Origin: Ulota crispa
Taxonomy: Eukaryota > Streptophyta > Bryopsida > Orthotrichales > Orthotrichaceae
DNA length: 64,000 nt
NCBI GenBank assembly: GCA_963920765.1
Contig: OY987243.1
Coordinates: 4,526,001 to 4,590,000 of the forward strand
Direction of reading: 5' to 3'
The translations under genes were made by a program, and so were the position numbers. Positions 1 through 12,166 of the stretch are shown in pieces (position 1 is the stretch's first letter; every line of letters begins with the position of its first letter). Below the pieces are notes generated by a model. It had not been told where the DNA came from, made no database searches, and worked only from the letters and a program-made list of their open reading frames with translations.

Positions 1-245
1 TTTCAGATAGGGATCAACATTGATCACAATAGGGGAGCTTGCCATCATACTAAGGGAGGAAGCTCATGAATGGAGCATCTAAGTGTTGAAACTGAATTTT
101 GGGTAGGTGAAACTTCTTGAAATAATTTTTGGTAAATTTTCCTTGAAATACAAGAAGAATTGGCATCTAACCCAAGTTGTTTCATACTTTTTGGAACTTT
201 GTGGAATTAGTTATGAAATTTTGAAGTGGAAAGGCCATAGGAAGA

Positions 246-357
246 CCATATTCATTAAATTGGGAATTTTGTAACATTTTGGGTTTAAGTTGACCAACTT
301 AAACTGACCATTAGGGTACAACTTGGGAATCTAGTTTTCCCAATTTAATGAATATGG
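246..357. mobile_element. Short MITE, ATATT..TAAATTGGG family
   Basis: The ends form an inverted repeat, CCATATTCATTAAATTGGGA on the left and its complement on the right, enclosing about 70 bp without coding potential. The same ends recur near 47.9, 55.6, 56.0, 56.1, 57.7, 58.1 and 60.4 kb, so this is a dispersed family. No unambiguous target duplication is visible. The superfamily is not assigned. Confidence 0.65.
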
Positions 358-370
358 TGTTTAAGGCCCA

Positions 371-472
371 AAAATGGAGCACCTCCTCAAATGTACATTA
401 GATGTACATTGTTAAAGGGCTATGAAAAACAACATGTACAAACATAGTACATTTGAGGAGGTGCTCCATTTT
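371..472. repeat. 102 bp hairpin element
   Basis: A 26 bp terminal inverted repeat, beginning AAAATGGAGCACCTCCTC and closing with its complement, encloses about 50 bp. The repeat is perfect or nearly so. It lies 13 bp after the preceding MITE. It is likely a miniature inverted-repeat element, but no target duplication was identified. Confidence 0.55.
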
Positions 473-645
473 AGAGCTTGCTCCAAATTAGAGCCTCCTA
501 CCTTAAAGCTTTTCCTTATTCATGTGTTAAATTTGTGGTTGTTCTCCCTTCATTCTTGATTGTACTCATCTTGCATTGTTGTAAAGCAAAGATAAAAAAT
601 GGAGCTTCTTTGGAGACATTTTTTAATTGGTGGGTAAAAGTACAC

Positions 646-1040
646 TAAGGTAGGAACACTCATAACCGTGAGTGTACCCCTCGCCGTGACCTACGTGTGA
701 CACAAGCTGTCAAGAATTTGAAATAATTAAACTTGGTGGTTATGGGAACTTAAAGGATGGTTTTGGGTGACAAAGTGATGGTTGTAGGTGACTTGCATGA
801 CGGTTTAGAGAACCCCATCTTGTTATTTTTAACATCTCCGCATACTCATGGCCATGGATTTTGAGTGATTTTGGACTTTGAAAAATCTTTGTGAATAAAT
901 GCTTACAATTGGGACTTTGAAACTGATTCCAATATTTTTCATTCCTTATTGCTAATCTAGCAATATTGTTTTCAAGCTTATTTGATCAGGGTATATACCC
1001 TATAATGCTTAAACTCACGCTTATGGGTGTTCCTACCTTA
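646..1040. mobile_element. TIR element, AGGTAGGAACAC family, copy 1
   Basis: The left end reads TAAGGTAGGAACACTCATAA and the right end TTATGGGTGTTCCTACCTTA. A TA dinucleotide at both edges is compatible with a TA target duplication. The interior includes a short stretch of degenerate GATGGTT..GGGTGA repeats. It matches the element at 18431-18850 over much of its length, including the run around TTTTGGACTTTGAAAAATC. It has no coding capacity. Confidence 0.6.
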
Positions 1041-2394
1041 GACCAATAGACTCCATACACATTTGGTAAAAAACTTGTGTACAAAAATATATAAAAAATA
1101 TTAAAGTATCAAATGATTTTTGAGGAAAACAATATTTTAGAAATTTGACGTTTAGCCATCCTAGAACTAGGTGCAATCATTTAGAGTCTTAGCACAATTA
1201 AGGAAAAACATCATTTTCCTCAAAATATCTTGCTAAAAAAATGGCAGTGTTTTTGTAAATATTTGGAAAATATGTGATCTATTTAGAAATTTGAATGTAT
1301 ATTTGGATAGAAGAGCCTTTGATGTCTTTTGCAAAGTAAGGGCAAAAGAATACGAGTTCTCTAAGTTCATCTTTTTTGTAATTTTCCGTGATTTGTAGTC
1401 TTATAAAATTTTAGCAATGGTCCATAAAAGTACAAATTTAATAACTTAAAAATTTATTATTAACAAATTCAATCATGATCCTAGGTACCTGGCACATATA
1501 ATTTATAAGAAAATAACATAGAAGTTTCAAAAAAAATCTTTAAACTTTCAGTAATTTCAAGTATAAAATCATATTTATTGCCATTTTTGGATTGTGACCT
1601 CCAAAGTACAAAGGTCAAGTGTACATCCACCACAATTTTCATCAAATTTTGGTTATGAAGAAATATTCCAAGTGGGAACAAGCACTTATTGATAGTGCCT
1701 GTATTTTGCACTTCAATTTTTTGCTTTAATCTTGCTTTTTTTGCATGGTAAAGACATCTGTTGATAGAGAATACTATTTTATCTAAATCAAATTACTTAA
1801 TTCAATGTAAAAATCAATATTTCATACTTATATTTACAATTCTTGGGTTATAATGCAATTTATTGCTAAAACATACATAATTAATATCTTTTAGGGAGAT
1901 GAAGTCCAAAAAAAAAAGTATGAAGACCAAAAAAAAAAGTATGATATTAAGTCTAGGAGCAAAATTTAGCACATTTTGTATAGTGCACCGAAGTAGATCA
2001 ATCAGTAATGTTATTAAAGTTGATTTTGTATTGATTCTAGATTGGCAAGGCATGGAAGTAGGGATCCTTTTTGGGCCAAAATTTGCAAACATCTCACTTC
2101 ACCCCAATAGAAACCTAGGCAAATAGAATTATACAAAAGAAAGCAATCAATGCACCAAGTTTTGAATTGAATGAAAATACTAATACAAACCAATATTTTG
2201 GATGAAAGTATACAAATGAATGATTCTGCCCATTTTGTCCTCACCTCTGTGCAGTGTGCAACTAAGCTTATGCATTGTAAGATAAGTGTTGCTCCAATAA
2301 TGAAAGAATAAAATAATTCTCACCATTGTTTGCAAATATGGTTGAATTTAGCTAAGACTTCCACCAAATAGTTTTTTACTTTCATTTTCTATAT
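1041..2394. other. AT-rich stretch, nothing recognised
   Basis: Strongly AT-rich sequence with short chance reading frames only. The overlapping frames around 1814-2244 on both strands are low-complexity and show no domain. I see no RNA gene or element end here. Confidence 0.6.
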
Positions 2395-2445
2395 GTGTAT
2401 GTGTATATCTATATCTATATATATATATATATACATACATACATA
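2395..2445. repeat. TA/TACA microsatellite
   Basis: A (TA)n run passing into (TACA)n directly abuts the left end of the hAT-like MITE. This obscures that element's target duplication. Confidence 0.8.
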
Positions 2446-2824
2446 GGGAATTGCTAACACCACACCCTAAAGTGTGCTTTGACCATGAACTATGAGAATT
2501 TCATGCTCATTTTTTTGATTTGGATCAAATAATATGTTTCACCTCTACTATTCTAAGGTTGTATGCAGCAAAATTAGAGGTGTTGGAATTTGATAATAAA
2601 AATATAGGGCTTTTGGATTACTTAAAACAAAAATATATCAAAAACATAGCAATGGTGCAATAAAAGTTCAACAAAAAAAATGGTTTTCTTTCTTTCAAGA
2701 AGGTAGTAATGCCTTGATTGAATAATGATGGACCACTTGAATAAAAAAATAGCATTAAATTTGCAAAATACTTACCTATAGGGGTGTGGCGTTAGCAATT
2801 TTGAGTGTGGCTTTAGCAATTCCC
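2446..2824. mobile_element. hAT-like MITE, GGGAATTGCTA family, copy 1
   Basis: Terminal inverted repeats read GGGAATTGCTAACACCACAC on the left and the complement of GGGAATTGCTAAAGCCACAC on the right. The interior is about 330 bp and non-coding. The copy at 59781-60184 is related in inverted orientation and has a perfect 8 bp target duplication, which suggests the hAT superfamily. Here the flanks fall in TA-rich DNA and match at only about 5 of 8 positions. Confidence 0.65.
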
Positions 2825-3291
2825 TATATCTATACTACTAAGTGGGAAGATTTCCCTTTGTGCGCCCTTTTCTAGAACCTTCTAGAACTTTTTGTTGTAA
2901 GTTGAAGCAATAAAGGACACACAAGATATAGAACACCAAGTGCCCTTCAACCGTATCATTTTTCAAAATATTTTAGAACTTTTTGGTGGAAGTTGAAACA
3001 ACAAGCCATGTTCCAAATTTGAGACATCAAACACCCTCCACCCATGTGCTAGAAAATTAACAAAATGCCAAGCGCCTCCTAACAAAGTATTAAAGAGGAG
3101 CGTAGTGATGAAGCAATTGGTGTTTGAGGTCTCACCAAAACGATGGTATATGATGGTTGAATTCTAGACCAATTATGAGATTGATTTTTTGTACAATATA
3201 TCTACATTAGATTCTAAACCAATTGAATTGTGATATTTTTTTTGTAAAGTTGAATGTTGCATTACCCATACATGCCCAACTCACGCAAAAC

Positions 3292-3337
<46 letters not shown>

Positions 3338-5149
3338 ATTATAGTTGGTGTGAATCATGAAGCGCTTGGTTTGAAATCTACTAGCATGTGAAGAAGTGAA
3401 TGTTTCAAGCAACTTGGGCTAATTATGAAACTCGCACACATTCGGGACCAGTGGGGTACACTGGCATTGCATAGCCAATTAGCCATAGCTGCAGTTGCAA
3501 GGACCAGGTCCCTTGCAAGTCAAATCCAAAGGCCTCTCAAATGTGCCTGCTTGCTTGATGTGTGAGAGCCTGAGTGCCGTGTCTGTCCCTATTCCCTCAT
3601 GAATTGTCAGAGCCATGAATGAATTTACCCTACGCCTTTGTGCTCGTACCCTTCAAAACCAGCCTCACTCATGACCACATTCGGCATCATGTCTGCACTT
3701 ACACCAATGTACTGGGAGTGCCGAGATTTAGTTACTACTTACTACATAGCCAATTTTTTTTTGAAGATTTTTGAGTAACAGAAAATGTTTGGATGAGGTA
3801 TTGATCCCAAATGAAAAATTAGGAAACCGACTAGGGAGGATACTGAAGTCTCGGCAATGCAACCGACTTTCCACATATATTTAGGATATTTACCACTTGT
3901 GGTTTCTTTTTTCCAAATTTAAGTCACGAGGATGGGAAGTTTGTAGATTTTTTTATAAACAAAACACATAAAATTAAAATTAAATTAAAATTCAATTAGA
4001 GCTTGAGATGACACAAAGTGGAAACCAAGTGAGCAGAGCCCGGAATTGATTTTCTTTTGTCTTTGTGTTCTTGAGTTTGACTTGCAAAAGCAAGATTGTG
4101 TGTGAAGTTGGAGTAAGGATTTAAAAACCATGCTTAGAAATGCTTTGGAAGGGCCAAATAAGGAGTTGATCTATTGTTGATGATAAAAAATTGTGGAAAA
4201 GTGAACAAAAGTACTAATTTTTTGTACGCTAAGCCCTTGGCTAAGGTTTAAGTTACTTGACTTTTTTAATTGATCTCAATTCAAACAATGCTTCTTGTTT
4301 ATTTGGCATACTCAATTCTCAAAATAATAAGTTGGATTGAATTACGTGTGTTGCTTTGGTGTAAACTTCTAGAAAAACGCATGAATTCTCTTTTGGATTT
4401 ATGGATTTTTCAAAAGCTACATTCTTACCTCCAAGAAGATAAAACCTTGATCAAATTCAACTATTCTCAAGAACATTAAATTATGAAACCCTAAATTATG
4501 CATGAACCCCTTTGAAAATGTTACATAAGGGAAAAAAAAAAAAATCTGACCACATACATCACATTTCAGAAATATGCCTAGGAAATTTTAAAAACCCAGC
4601 AATTTGCCTAATGATAAACAAAAATGATTGATTTGTACCAAGAGAAGAATTCAGATTTAGACAGCTGCCGAGTGAATTTTTTTTTGCCAATCCTAAGCAA
4701 AACTAGGAAATATATCGGTTTTCCAATAGAACTTCCCGGACTGTGACTTACACTCTAAACCACCCCCATTGGGTCACTTCAAAATCCTTCAAAGGTACAC
4801 AAAATATCTATACTAATGGTAAACACCACAAGCTTGTTATAAATCTCCTTCAATACTAAAATTTCCAAGAGTAGAAAACCATATGTCCAAGAAGAGTAAA
4901 CTAAAAAACGTCTGGTTTGGACCGATAATCAGATATCTGAGGCAAGCAGACAATTAAATGTCCGAAATAATTAGATAATCAAGTTCTGAAAGAGTGATTG
5001 GTAAAATGTCTGGCCCTAGTAGATAAAAAAACGCCTAAGACTGGTACACAATAAGATATCTTCAAAGAGGAGATAACAAATGTGGGAGTCAAGTAGATGA
5101 TTGGTCTGCTTATAGTATCATTTTAATGCAAATTTTCTTAACAAAGGGG
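2825..5149. other. Unannotated intergenic stretch
   Basis: AT-rich sequence with a GC-richer island at roughly 3420-3740 that resembles neither neighbour. It could be a captured or decayed gene fragment, but no frame longer than about 30 codons is convincing. The rest holds short chance frames, such as 4270-4479, without recognisable domains. Confidence 0.5.
3295..3334. repeat. (TA)n microsatellite
   Basis: About 20 uninterrupted TA units. Confidence 0.9.
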
Positions 5150-5300
5150 TAAAAGGCCACTATAAGCCCGTCTCGCAGTCTAAGGTCGTGCCTTGTTTTT
5201 TCCCCACTCAGGGGTTTTTCCAGTAAAAGTCCATCTCTGCAATTTGCACGGGTCTGAAGTTTGCACGGGTCTGAGGTCCATTTAGTCTTTTATTAATATC
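5150..5300 (+). mobile_element. Copia-type LTR fragment
   Basis: The segment TTTTTTCCCCACTCAGGGG followed by TTTTTCCAGTAAAA matches the GC-hairpin motif, with C-run, G-run and then TTTTCC..GTAAA, that I know from the R/U5 part of plant Ty1/Copia LTRs. It is followed by a short direct duplication of TTTGCACGGGTCTGA. No matching second LTR, primer-binding site or gag-pol frame was found, so this is at best a decayed or solo LTR. Confidence 0.45.
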
Positions 5301-7423
5301 TTTATTAGAGCAAGGGTGAAAGTTTTCTCTTTTTTTCCTTTGTTTCTGACTCTAATTGTAGGAACTTGTGAGCTTAGCTGTTTTGGTCAAGGGCAATGAT
5401 CGGGGAGAACTGGCTTTCAATACAAGGTCAACCAGTTGAATTGGTTAAAAAAATTAGTTGAAATTTGAAACCATTTCATAAGAAACTGACCAATTTTTAA
5501 AAACATCTAAGTGTATATTACAATACATATATAGGAAATATCAGGCACATACTTGTGAAAATTTTGTTGAAAATGGGTAAGGCTGAATTATAGCAGGTAA
5601 AGCCCAAAATCTCCCCCAACATTGGTCAAAACGAGCCATCTTAAAATTTTGGAGCAGATACCTACATTAATTGCAAAACTATAATGCATGAATTTTCGTA
5701 AATATTTTTCTCTCATATTCCTTATGAGTATTGAAGTTTTGTTTAGAGAATCCTTGTTGCAAAAAATGCTTCTAGGCAACAAACTTATACATTTGATTAT
5801 ACCTTGGAATTACTTTGAAAGGGAACAAAACAATTTTGATGGTTTTTTTAACTTCTAATCATGAAAAAACATGTGAACGGAGAGTGCAGATGTGACAAAA
5901 AAAAAAAAAAACACATATACACATTTGACAAAAAATGAAAAAATGTAAAATTCAACCGTAAGGGTGTTAGCAATTCACCTCCTATGGTTTCATATAAATT
6001 CAAATATATTGAAACTTGCATTCAAGTTGTAAAGTCTCTTAGTGCAATTTTTAGGTGTTGTAAAAGAGGTCCTCTTGGATATGATATTAGTTAAATTATT
6101 CTAATAGTTAAATTATTCTAAAGTTTTGATATGTGTTCCATTGCTAACTTAATGTTTAGTAAATTATTTAGCATACTTGATTGTGGTACTATAATTACAT
6201 TTCAAAATGGTTTTACTTTTGAATCACAATTTAGATGGTTGTAAACTTAATAAACATCAAGCTAGCACTAAAACACATTTCTTGTCAAAAAAAAAATGGA
6301 GATTTCAATATTTATTCACACCTTAGAGGGTCTCCCAAAAAATGGAAATCTGTTGGAATTGCACCTTGAGACTTTAGGAATGTACAAAAAGTTAACTCAC
6401 CATTTTTTTATTGTTTTCAAAAAATACTCTTCATTGTTTTTATATTTTTAATTAAGGTATAGTAGTGGAATAAATTTTAGTCATTATGACTATTTATTTC
6501 ATCAAATAAATATAATAATATGAATACATTAAAATTTTTTGAGGTGTTAATATGAGATTGAAATTAGATACAATACAAAAAGATTAATTATTGTTCAATG
6601 ATTCCCTATAAAAAAATTAGCTTCTAGTATGATCAAAATGAATTTAGGAATTTAATTATTAACAAAGAGTTATATTGTGCACTTCCTCTTGAATGTCAAG
6701 GGGGCAAAAAATAAATCGCCTTGCAAAGTTAGTGGGTATTTCTTTTGCAAACTTGAAGATCACATGTCAACAAGAAAAAAATACTAGAAGGCCATCTAGC
6801 TTTATCAAGTTAAAAAGTTGTGAGTATCTTTCAACCTTATAATCTGATAGGTGTTGAATAAATTTGAACCACTTGTAGAAATCTATATAAATTGTCATTT
6901 TCAATTGCATGAATTTAAAAGTTAAAATGGGGTTTCCAAAAATATTTGGTAACCATCTTAATAATTACTCAATATGAGGTTTCTTTCTAAAACAATTAAA
7001 GTTGATGAAAATTGTTCAAGAAGTAACTTCTAGACCATTAATGAGGGTCAACAAGGTTTAATTCTTTGTAACCTTGATTTCTAGAAAAATATTCAATCAA
7101 CATTTAATTCAACATTTTTATTTTTTAATAAATTTGTTGAAACTTTCAATATACATGTTTGTCCACATACACACATATACATGTTAAAAAAACATGATAA
7201 AAGTAACAAAGATAATGTCATTTGAATCTTGAGCATCAAAAAATACACATACAAAAGTTCAATAGCTGAAACAGCCGAATTATTCCAAAAGCATTATATA
7301 ACAAGCGTGTGTACAATGTACAAATATTGCAAATGAATATTTTGATTGCAAAAGGCAAAAAACTTGACAATTGGATAAAGTGATAGTACAAGAGAACAAA
7401 TTTAACTTGAGGAAATAATAATA
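5301..7423. other. AT-rich stretch, nothing recognised
   Basis: Low-GC, non-coding sequence with homopolymer runs. No element end or coding region could be supported. Confidence 0.55.
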
Positions 7424-7453
7424 ATAATAATAATGATGATGATGATGACGACG
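7424..7453. repeat. (AAT)n-(GAT)n microsatellite
   Basis: Trinucleotide run AAT repeated, then GAT, ending GACGACGG. It lies 50 bp before a TTAA element. Confidence 0.85.
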
Positions 7454-7502
7454 GAAACCTAGTTAGATAGTGATGTTGAGTGACATTTGCACAAAAAAAT
7501 TG

Positions 7503-8401
7503 TTAACTCCTAAAAGACCATTGTCCCTACGAGGGACAAATGGGATTTTGGGCAGGTACCTACAGTCTCAATTTTTGTTTTGATTTTTTGAAATTTTTTT
7601 TGAAGATAGGAAAACATATTAGTTTTTAGGGAATATAATTTTTATTCCAATTAATGCTAGGGAGCAAAAATTATGCCCAAATAAGCACAAATTTAAGGAG
7701 TCTGTGCAACAAAAACAAAGTTTCAAAAATTTGAAACTTTTTTTTAATTTTTTTTCCTCATGGGTTATATAATTTTGTTTAAGTATAAAGCTTTGATTCA
7801 TGAGAAAGTTATGGACAATCTTGTTTTTTGGGCAATTCAAGCATCTTCTTGAAAAAATAACTTATAATGTTCATTTTTGAATGCCAGTTCAACAATTTTT
7901 CAAAAAAATTGTTGCAAATTGTGGAGTTTGCTTTCTCAAACTATCTTACCATTGGGACTATTGCTCGGATTATTGCGTTTCAATTCCATTGCAGGGTTAT
8001 TAACAATTTAAGTTTTTGTTCAATCTCATACCTTCTTCTACCTTTTTTTTTTTTTTAAGAATAAAAATTAAGTGTTTTTTGTTTTGATTTTTTTCCAAAG
8101 ATTCTTAACTCAATTTTCTACCCTAAAAGAATAAACCTCGAAATTGTGTGGTTCAAAAAATTTAAGTTAAAAAAGGTCAAAATCAAATAATCTAGTCATG
8201 AGAGGTGCAAAAAAGCTTGTATCTTGCACTTTGTACGGTCAAAATTTTTGAATTTTTTTTGGCACATTCTTATACTAGTCTTGTACAAGACCTTATGGTT
8301 AGGTATGCAAAATGACCAATTTTCAAACTTTTTTACTCTTTGCCATAAAAATGACAATTTTTTGAGTGTCTTTTGACAAAATAAAAGGCCATGGTCCTTT
8401 A
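7503..8401 (+). mobile_element. TTAA element, type A copy 1 (right end lost)
   Basis: It starts with TTAACTCCTAAAAGACCATT, then a short dyad GTCCC..GGGAC and ATGGGATTTTGGGCAGGTAC. It aligns along its whole length with the complete copy at 62832-63756. The right end stops at GGTCCTTTA, where the complete copy continues to AGGGGTTAA, so the right TIR is truncated or mutated. It has no coding capacity. I infer that it is a non-autonomous DNA transposon. Confidence 0.7.
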
Positions 8402-9145
8402 CTTGTGGAAAATGGACATGTTTGATGTATTGAATTTAATCCGGTGCTTTGTCTTTATGTTCATTGGCAAGACCTTCAATATAGCATCACTTTGAGAGTC
8501 ATGCCATTTGAAGCCTAATACGGTTCAAATTTATTCTTCACTTTGGTAAATTTCCCGTAGATAAGTTGTATCCTTTAATAAATTTTGATATAATTTGGGA
8601 ACCCAAGTGTCAATATGACAAATAAATTTGAGTTTTAAATTTTAGCAAAATCAAAGTCTGAAATTTTGAGGAGAAAGAAAAATTATGAATTTCTTTTGTA
8701 CAAAGCTGATAATATGCTTCTTCACACAAAATTGTTTGCTATTTTAGCAGATTGTTGCACCTCACAAAGGACAAAAAGTAGCAAGAAACATGACCAAAGT
8801 GCTTCTTTGCAATATCAAAAGGCTCAACAATGCCTCTACGCGTGTATAAAGACTCTTGGAACATGTGGAGAACACGTTTGAAGCCTAAAGAATATTATAG
8901 TGGAGCTTATGGATCGTGGTATGGGTGGAGGTTATGGTCTCCCCTCAAATGTCTTTGGATAGGTTATTGGGTGGTGTGGGTAAAGCTGGTGTGTGGAGTG
9001 ATACGTTTTTTTGCTGGATTTATATTAATGAAAATTTACTTGAACCTTTTACTGAATGTAAATCTTTATTAAGTTTTGAAATCCTTAGTCCACTAAAACT
9101 AAAACCTATCATAGGGAATCAAAGACTATATACATCTCTTCTTTA
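8402..9145. other. Unrecognised sequence between TTAA elements
   Basis: Moderately AT-rich. A 71-codon frame at 8666-8881 (+) contains a lysine/serine-rich middle, and an overlapping frame is tryptophan-rich. Neither resembles a family I know. This may be the interior of another decayed element. Confidence 0.3.
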
Positions 9146-9814
9146 GGTTACCAAAATTGGGTGTTCAGAAAACTTTAGGACTTTGCTAAAGGCAAAAAAT
9201 TGGGTTTTTCTTTTCTTTTTTTGGAGAATCTGTGTTTTGAAGTTAACTTCAACACTCAATTTGAATGTTCTCTATACAACATTTTGATTATTTTTGGTGA
9301 AAGCTAAACTGCAAATATGCCTATTGCACATCAAAAAGTGAGGTGAATAATGTTACCAAAGAGTCTACAACAAGTTGTTACATTGGAAGGACATGCAACT
9401 AGTTGAGAATAAAATCAAGATTTCCCTTAGGCACTCCCTTGGGTGATGAAGGTCCTCCTATTGAAAATTCATCATTTGGTAAAGTCTAAAAGTGTTTTTG
9501 GGCTAATTTCACTAGAATGTTTTTGTTATACAAATCAAAATCCATTCACCATTGAATTCTCTTTGCTCTTAATGATTTTTGACCAAAAATTGGAACTATT
9601 TTTTTCTTTGTAGTAACTCTTTGACTATTGCATTGCAAGATTATTTGTGAAATTAAGATCATGGATTTGGAAGGGGAGTCACTAGTTTTGAAATAACAAC
9701 CATAAATCCTAAATCATCATTAGTGGTTGTTTCCCAATTTTGTACCCAAAAGTTGCCATTTTTGCATAACAAGTTTTGGACAGTTCCAAAAATAGCAATG
9801 ATAAATCAAGTTGG

Positions 9815-10088
9815 TTAGTTGTTTGTTTGTTTGTTTGCTTGCTCACTTGCTTGTTTATTTGTTTGTTTGTTTGTCACATTGAGATCTCCCAAACCGTGTG
9901 TCCCCCCGTCACGTGCTTGGTACCATCAAAAAGCTCTTGGTAAGGACGGGTGCACAAATTTGGCTTTGTGGCATTCGGGCATATGGTGGGAAAATTATTG
10001 AACTTTGAAGTGTTTTATGGATTAAAATTTAGAATAATTACTTTCACTTTTACTTTGGTGGGGCAACGCACATGGCCACACTAGTAAA
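9815..10088. other. Foreign insert with GTTT repeat inside type Z copy 2
   Basis: A GTTT/GCTT run of about 60 bp leads into GC-richer DNA (AAACCGTGTGTCCCCCCGTC and onward) absent from the intact Z element at the corresponding point near 13749. The origin is not recognised. No target duplication is clear. Confidence 0.5.
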
Positions 10089-10223
10089 AATGAAATCCAT
10101 ACTCATTGACATTCAATCACAAATATCTTAACATTTGCATGAATATATTGGAATTCTTTCTTGGCAACACTAACTAGAAGCCTTGGAATTTAGGATCATA
10201 CAATTACAATTGAGTTTCAATGT

Positions 10224-11107
10224 TTAAACCCTAAATGACCAAGCACATTTTTTCTCAAAAAATAATCAAAATTATCATTTCTAGTGATTTGATCCCAAAA
10301 AGAATCTTTTTCAAAAAATATCAAATAGAACCTTAGGATCTTGTAGAAGACTCATTCAAGAACTTACCATGAAAATCTTGTGAAGTTTGACAGTACAGAT
10401 TGAGAGATATGATCATCTAAAGGAAGTTAATAAAGTTTTTTTACCCGTGCCCAAAAGTTTCAGGTGCCTTTGACCACATGTTGTGAACAATTTTTGCTCT
10501 ATAGGTGCTGAAGAGATTTATCTAACATGCTATAAATCATGTTAGGCATATCTTTCCAAGTTTTTGTGATCAACCAAGACATGGAACACACCCTCCATGG
10601 CCTTGCATTGCAAACATGTGCTTGAAATTCACACTACATTGAGATTTTTTGCCAACCAAGTTTTCTAAAGATATATTAAAGAAAATAAAAACCCAAGTGG
10701 TGGATTGGAAGAGTTTAGCTTCATTGACAATCTCAAGAAAGAAAATCGGAAAAAAAACCAAATCTCTAGTAGCTATTGCAATTCAAAGGATAATGTATTT
10801 ATCAAATACAATAATGTATTTATTTAGTACACTATTGCTTATGATAGATTCCAATGAAGGGTCATCTAGGAGAAGTCAATAAAAAATGGCATGCCCAAGC
10901 TTCCCCTCCAACTAAAATTCATATGTGTACTCTTATAAATTTTGAACCATATATTGAAATTCAATAAAAAATTGTTCTCCTAGGTAACTCTTGCAAAAAT
11001 CTACCTTTGGAGAAAAAATAATAAAATTTGATCATAAATTTTAGTAGCATGACGTGCCCAAAATCCCATTTGTCCCCCATAGGGACAAGTGGTCCTTTAG
11101 GGGTTAA
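10224..11107 (+). mobile_element. TTAA element, type Y copy 1
   Basis: It begins TTAAACCCTAAATGACCAAG and ends GGTCCTTTAGGGGTTAA, with TTAA at both edges. It matches 15334-16384 internally, notably a 28 bp block containing CATGCTATAAATCATG. The right 60 bp carry the GGGACAAGTGG motif shared with types A and X. Non-coding, 884 bp. Confidence 0.75.
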
Positions 11108-11110
11108 CCC

Positions 11111-11774
11111 TTAACCCCTAAATGACCATGTAATTCCTTGAGCTTGTAGGAATTTGCTCTAATTTGAACAAGAAGTCAAAATTTTGATAAGTTAGATCAC
11201 TTCTTTTTGAATTGTAATCGTATAAAATCAAATTAGATAAGTTAGAGATCACATTAGAAAAGAAAACACAACAATATCTCTTATGGATTGAAAGATTATA
11301 ATGCTTGATCAAGAGGGTGTTAAAAATGTGAAAGTGATTTGAAGTCTTTCAATCTACTTTTCACATGTCAAATTGAAAAAGTTGGTCACCAAAAAGAATG
11401 AGGTTAAAGGGCCTAACATGCATAACCCCAATCAATTTATGAGTTTGTGACTTCTCAAAATCTACTCTACAATTTTTTTAAATGAATTTCTAATGTGAAT
11501 TTTCCTCAAAGATCTAGTTAATTTGAGGCTTATTCCCAAGAGCCCTCAACAATACACAAAGTCAAAATTGCAATGAACACCAGTGCACAAAATCTTTGAT
11601 AGAAAATTCATAATCAATCATTTGCAAAATTAGATTATTGAAGCTAAAACTAAACTTCAAAAAGAGTTTTTCAAATATACAAACTACTAATTTAATAGTA
11701 ATTTGGTAAGGTTTTATTTGATTTCAAAAATTGGTCAAGGACACATTCTGTCCTCAGGGTTGTTTTGGGGTTAA
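11111..11774 (+). mobile_element. TTAA element, type W copy 1
   Basis: It begins TTAACCCCTAAATGACCATG and ends TTTTGGGGTTAA. A diverged second copy with an insertion lies at 28766-30206. It is separated from type Y by only CCC between two TTAA sites, and shares its right TTAA with type T. It contains no coding frame of note. Confidence 0.75.
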
Positions 11775-12004
11775 ACGACCAAGCTACTATAATACATACT
11801 ATGGATGTTGTTATATAATTGACATTTGCTACCAACAAAAAGTTTAATTTGGGATCTTGACTACCTCACTAGGACATCATTGATCTATATTCTAACTTCT
11901 TTGTTGATCTCAAATGTAATAAAGCTGTGGATGCACTCCAAATACAAGAAAAATAACTTGTATTGTATTGGTCACAAAGGGTTGCTCGGTCGTTCAAGGG
12001 TTAA
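11771..12004 (+). mobile_element. TTAA element, type T copy 1
   Basis: It starts TTAAACGACCAAGC and ends GCTCGGTCGTTCAAGGGTTAA, with inverted CGACC ends, 234 bp. A second copy starts at 16392. Both boundary TTAA sites are shared with neighbouring elements. Confidence 0.65.
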
Positions 12005-12079
12005 TCCCTAAATGCTTGAGGCACCAAATTCTAGTGTAAAATCTGCCAGAATTTGGTGCCTCAAGCATTTAGGGGTTAA
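12001..12079. mobile_element. 79 bp TTAA hairpin mini-element
   Basis: Two 32 bp arms, TTAATCCCTAAATGCTTGAG.. and its complement, differ at one position and enclose a 15 bp loop. TTAA lies at both edges. The arms are the same sequence as the outer ends of type Z, so this is a Z end-to-end deletion derivative. A similar 78 bp copy lies at 19870-19947. Confidence 0.8.
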
Positions 12080-12166
12080 TAATGATCTTACAACTATAGT
12101 TCAAAAACTTCCAAAAGTTCCTTTTTAAACCGAGAAAAGTACCTCAGACATTTAGGGGTTAACCCT

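Larger units (their letters stand above)
9146..12162 (+). mobile_element. TTAA element, type Z copy 2, split by nested insertions
   Basis: Positions 9146-10227 align with 13085-13885 of the intact type Z element. The alignment resumes at 12076-12162 with AATGATCTTACAA and ends ATTTAGGGGTTAA. The break falls at the internal TTAA of Z (TGTTTAATAATGATC in the intact copy). Everything between, about 1.85 kb, is four other TTAA elements. The left TIR is missing. A separate insertion of about 270 bp, with GTTT repeats and GC-richer DNA, sits at roughly 9815-10088. Confidence 0.7.
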
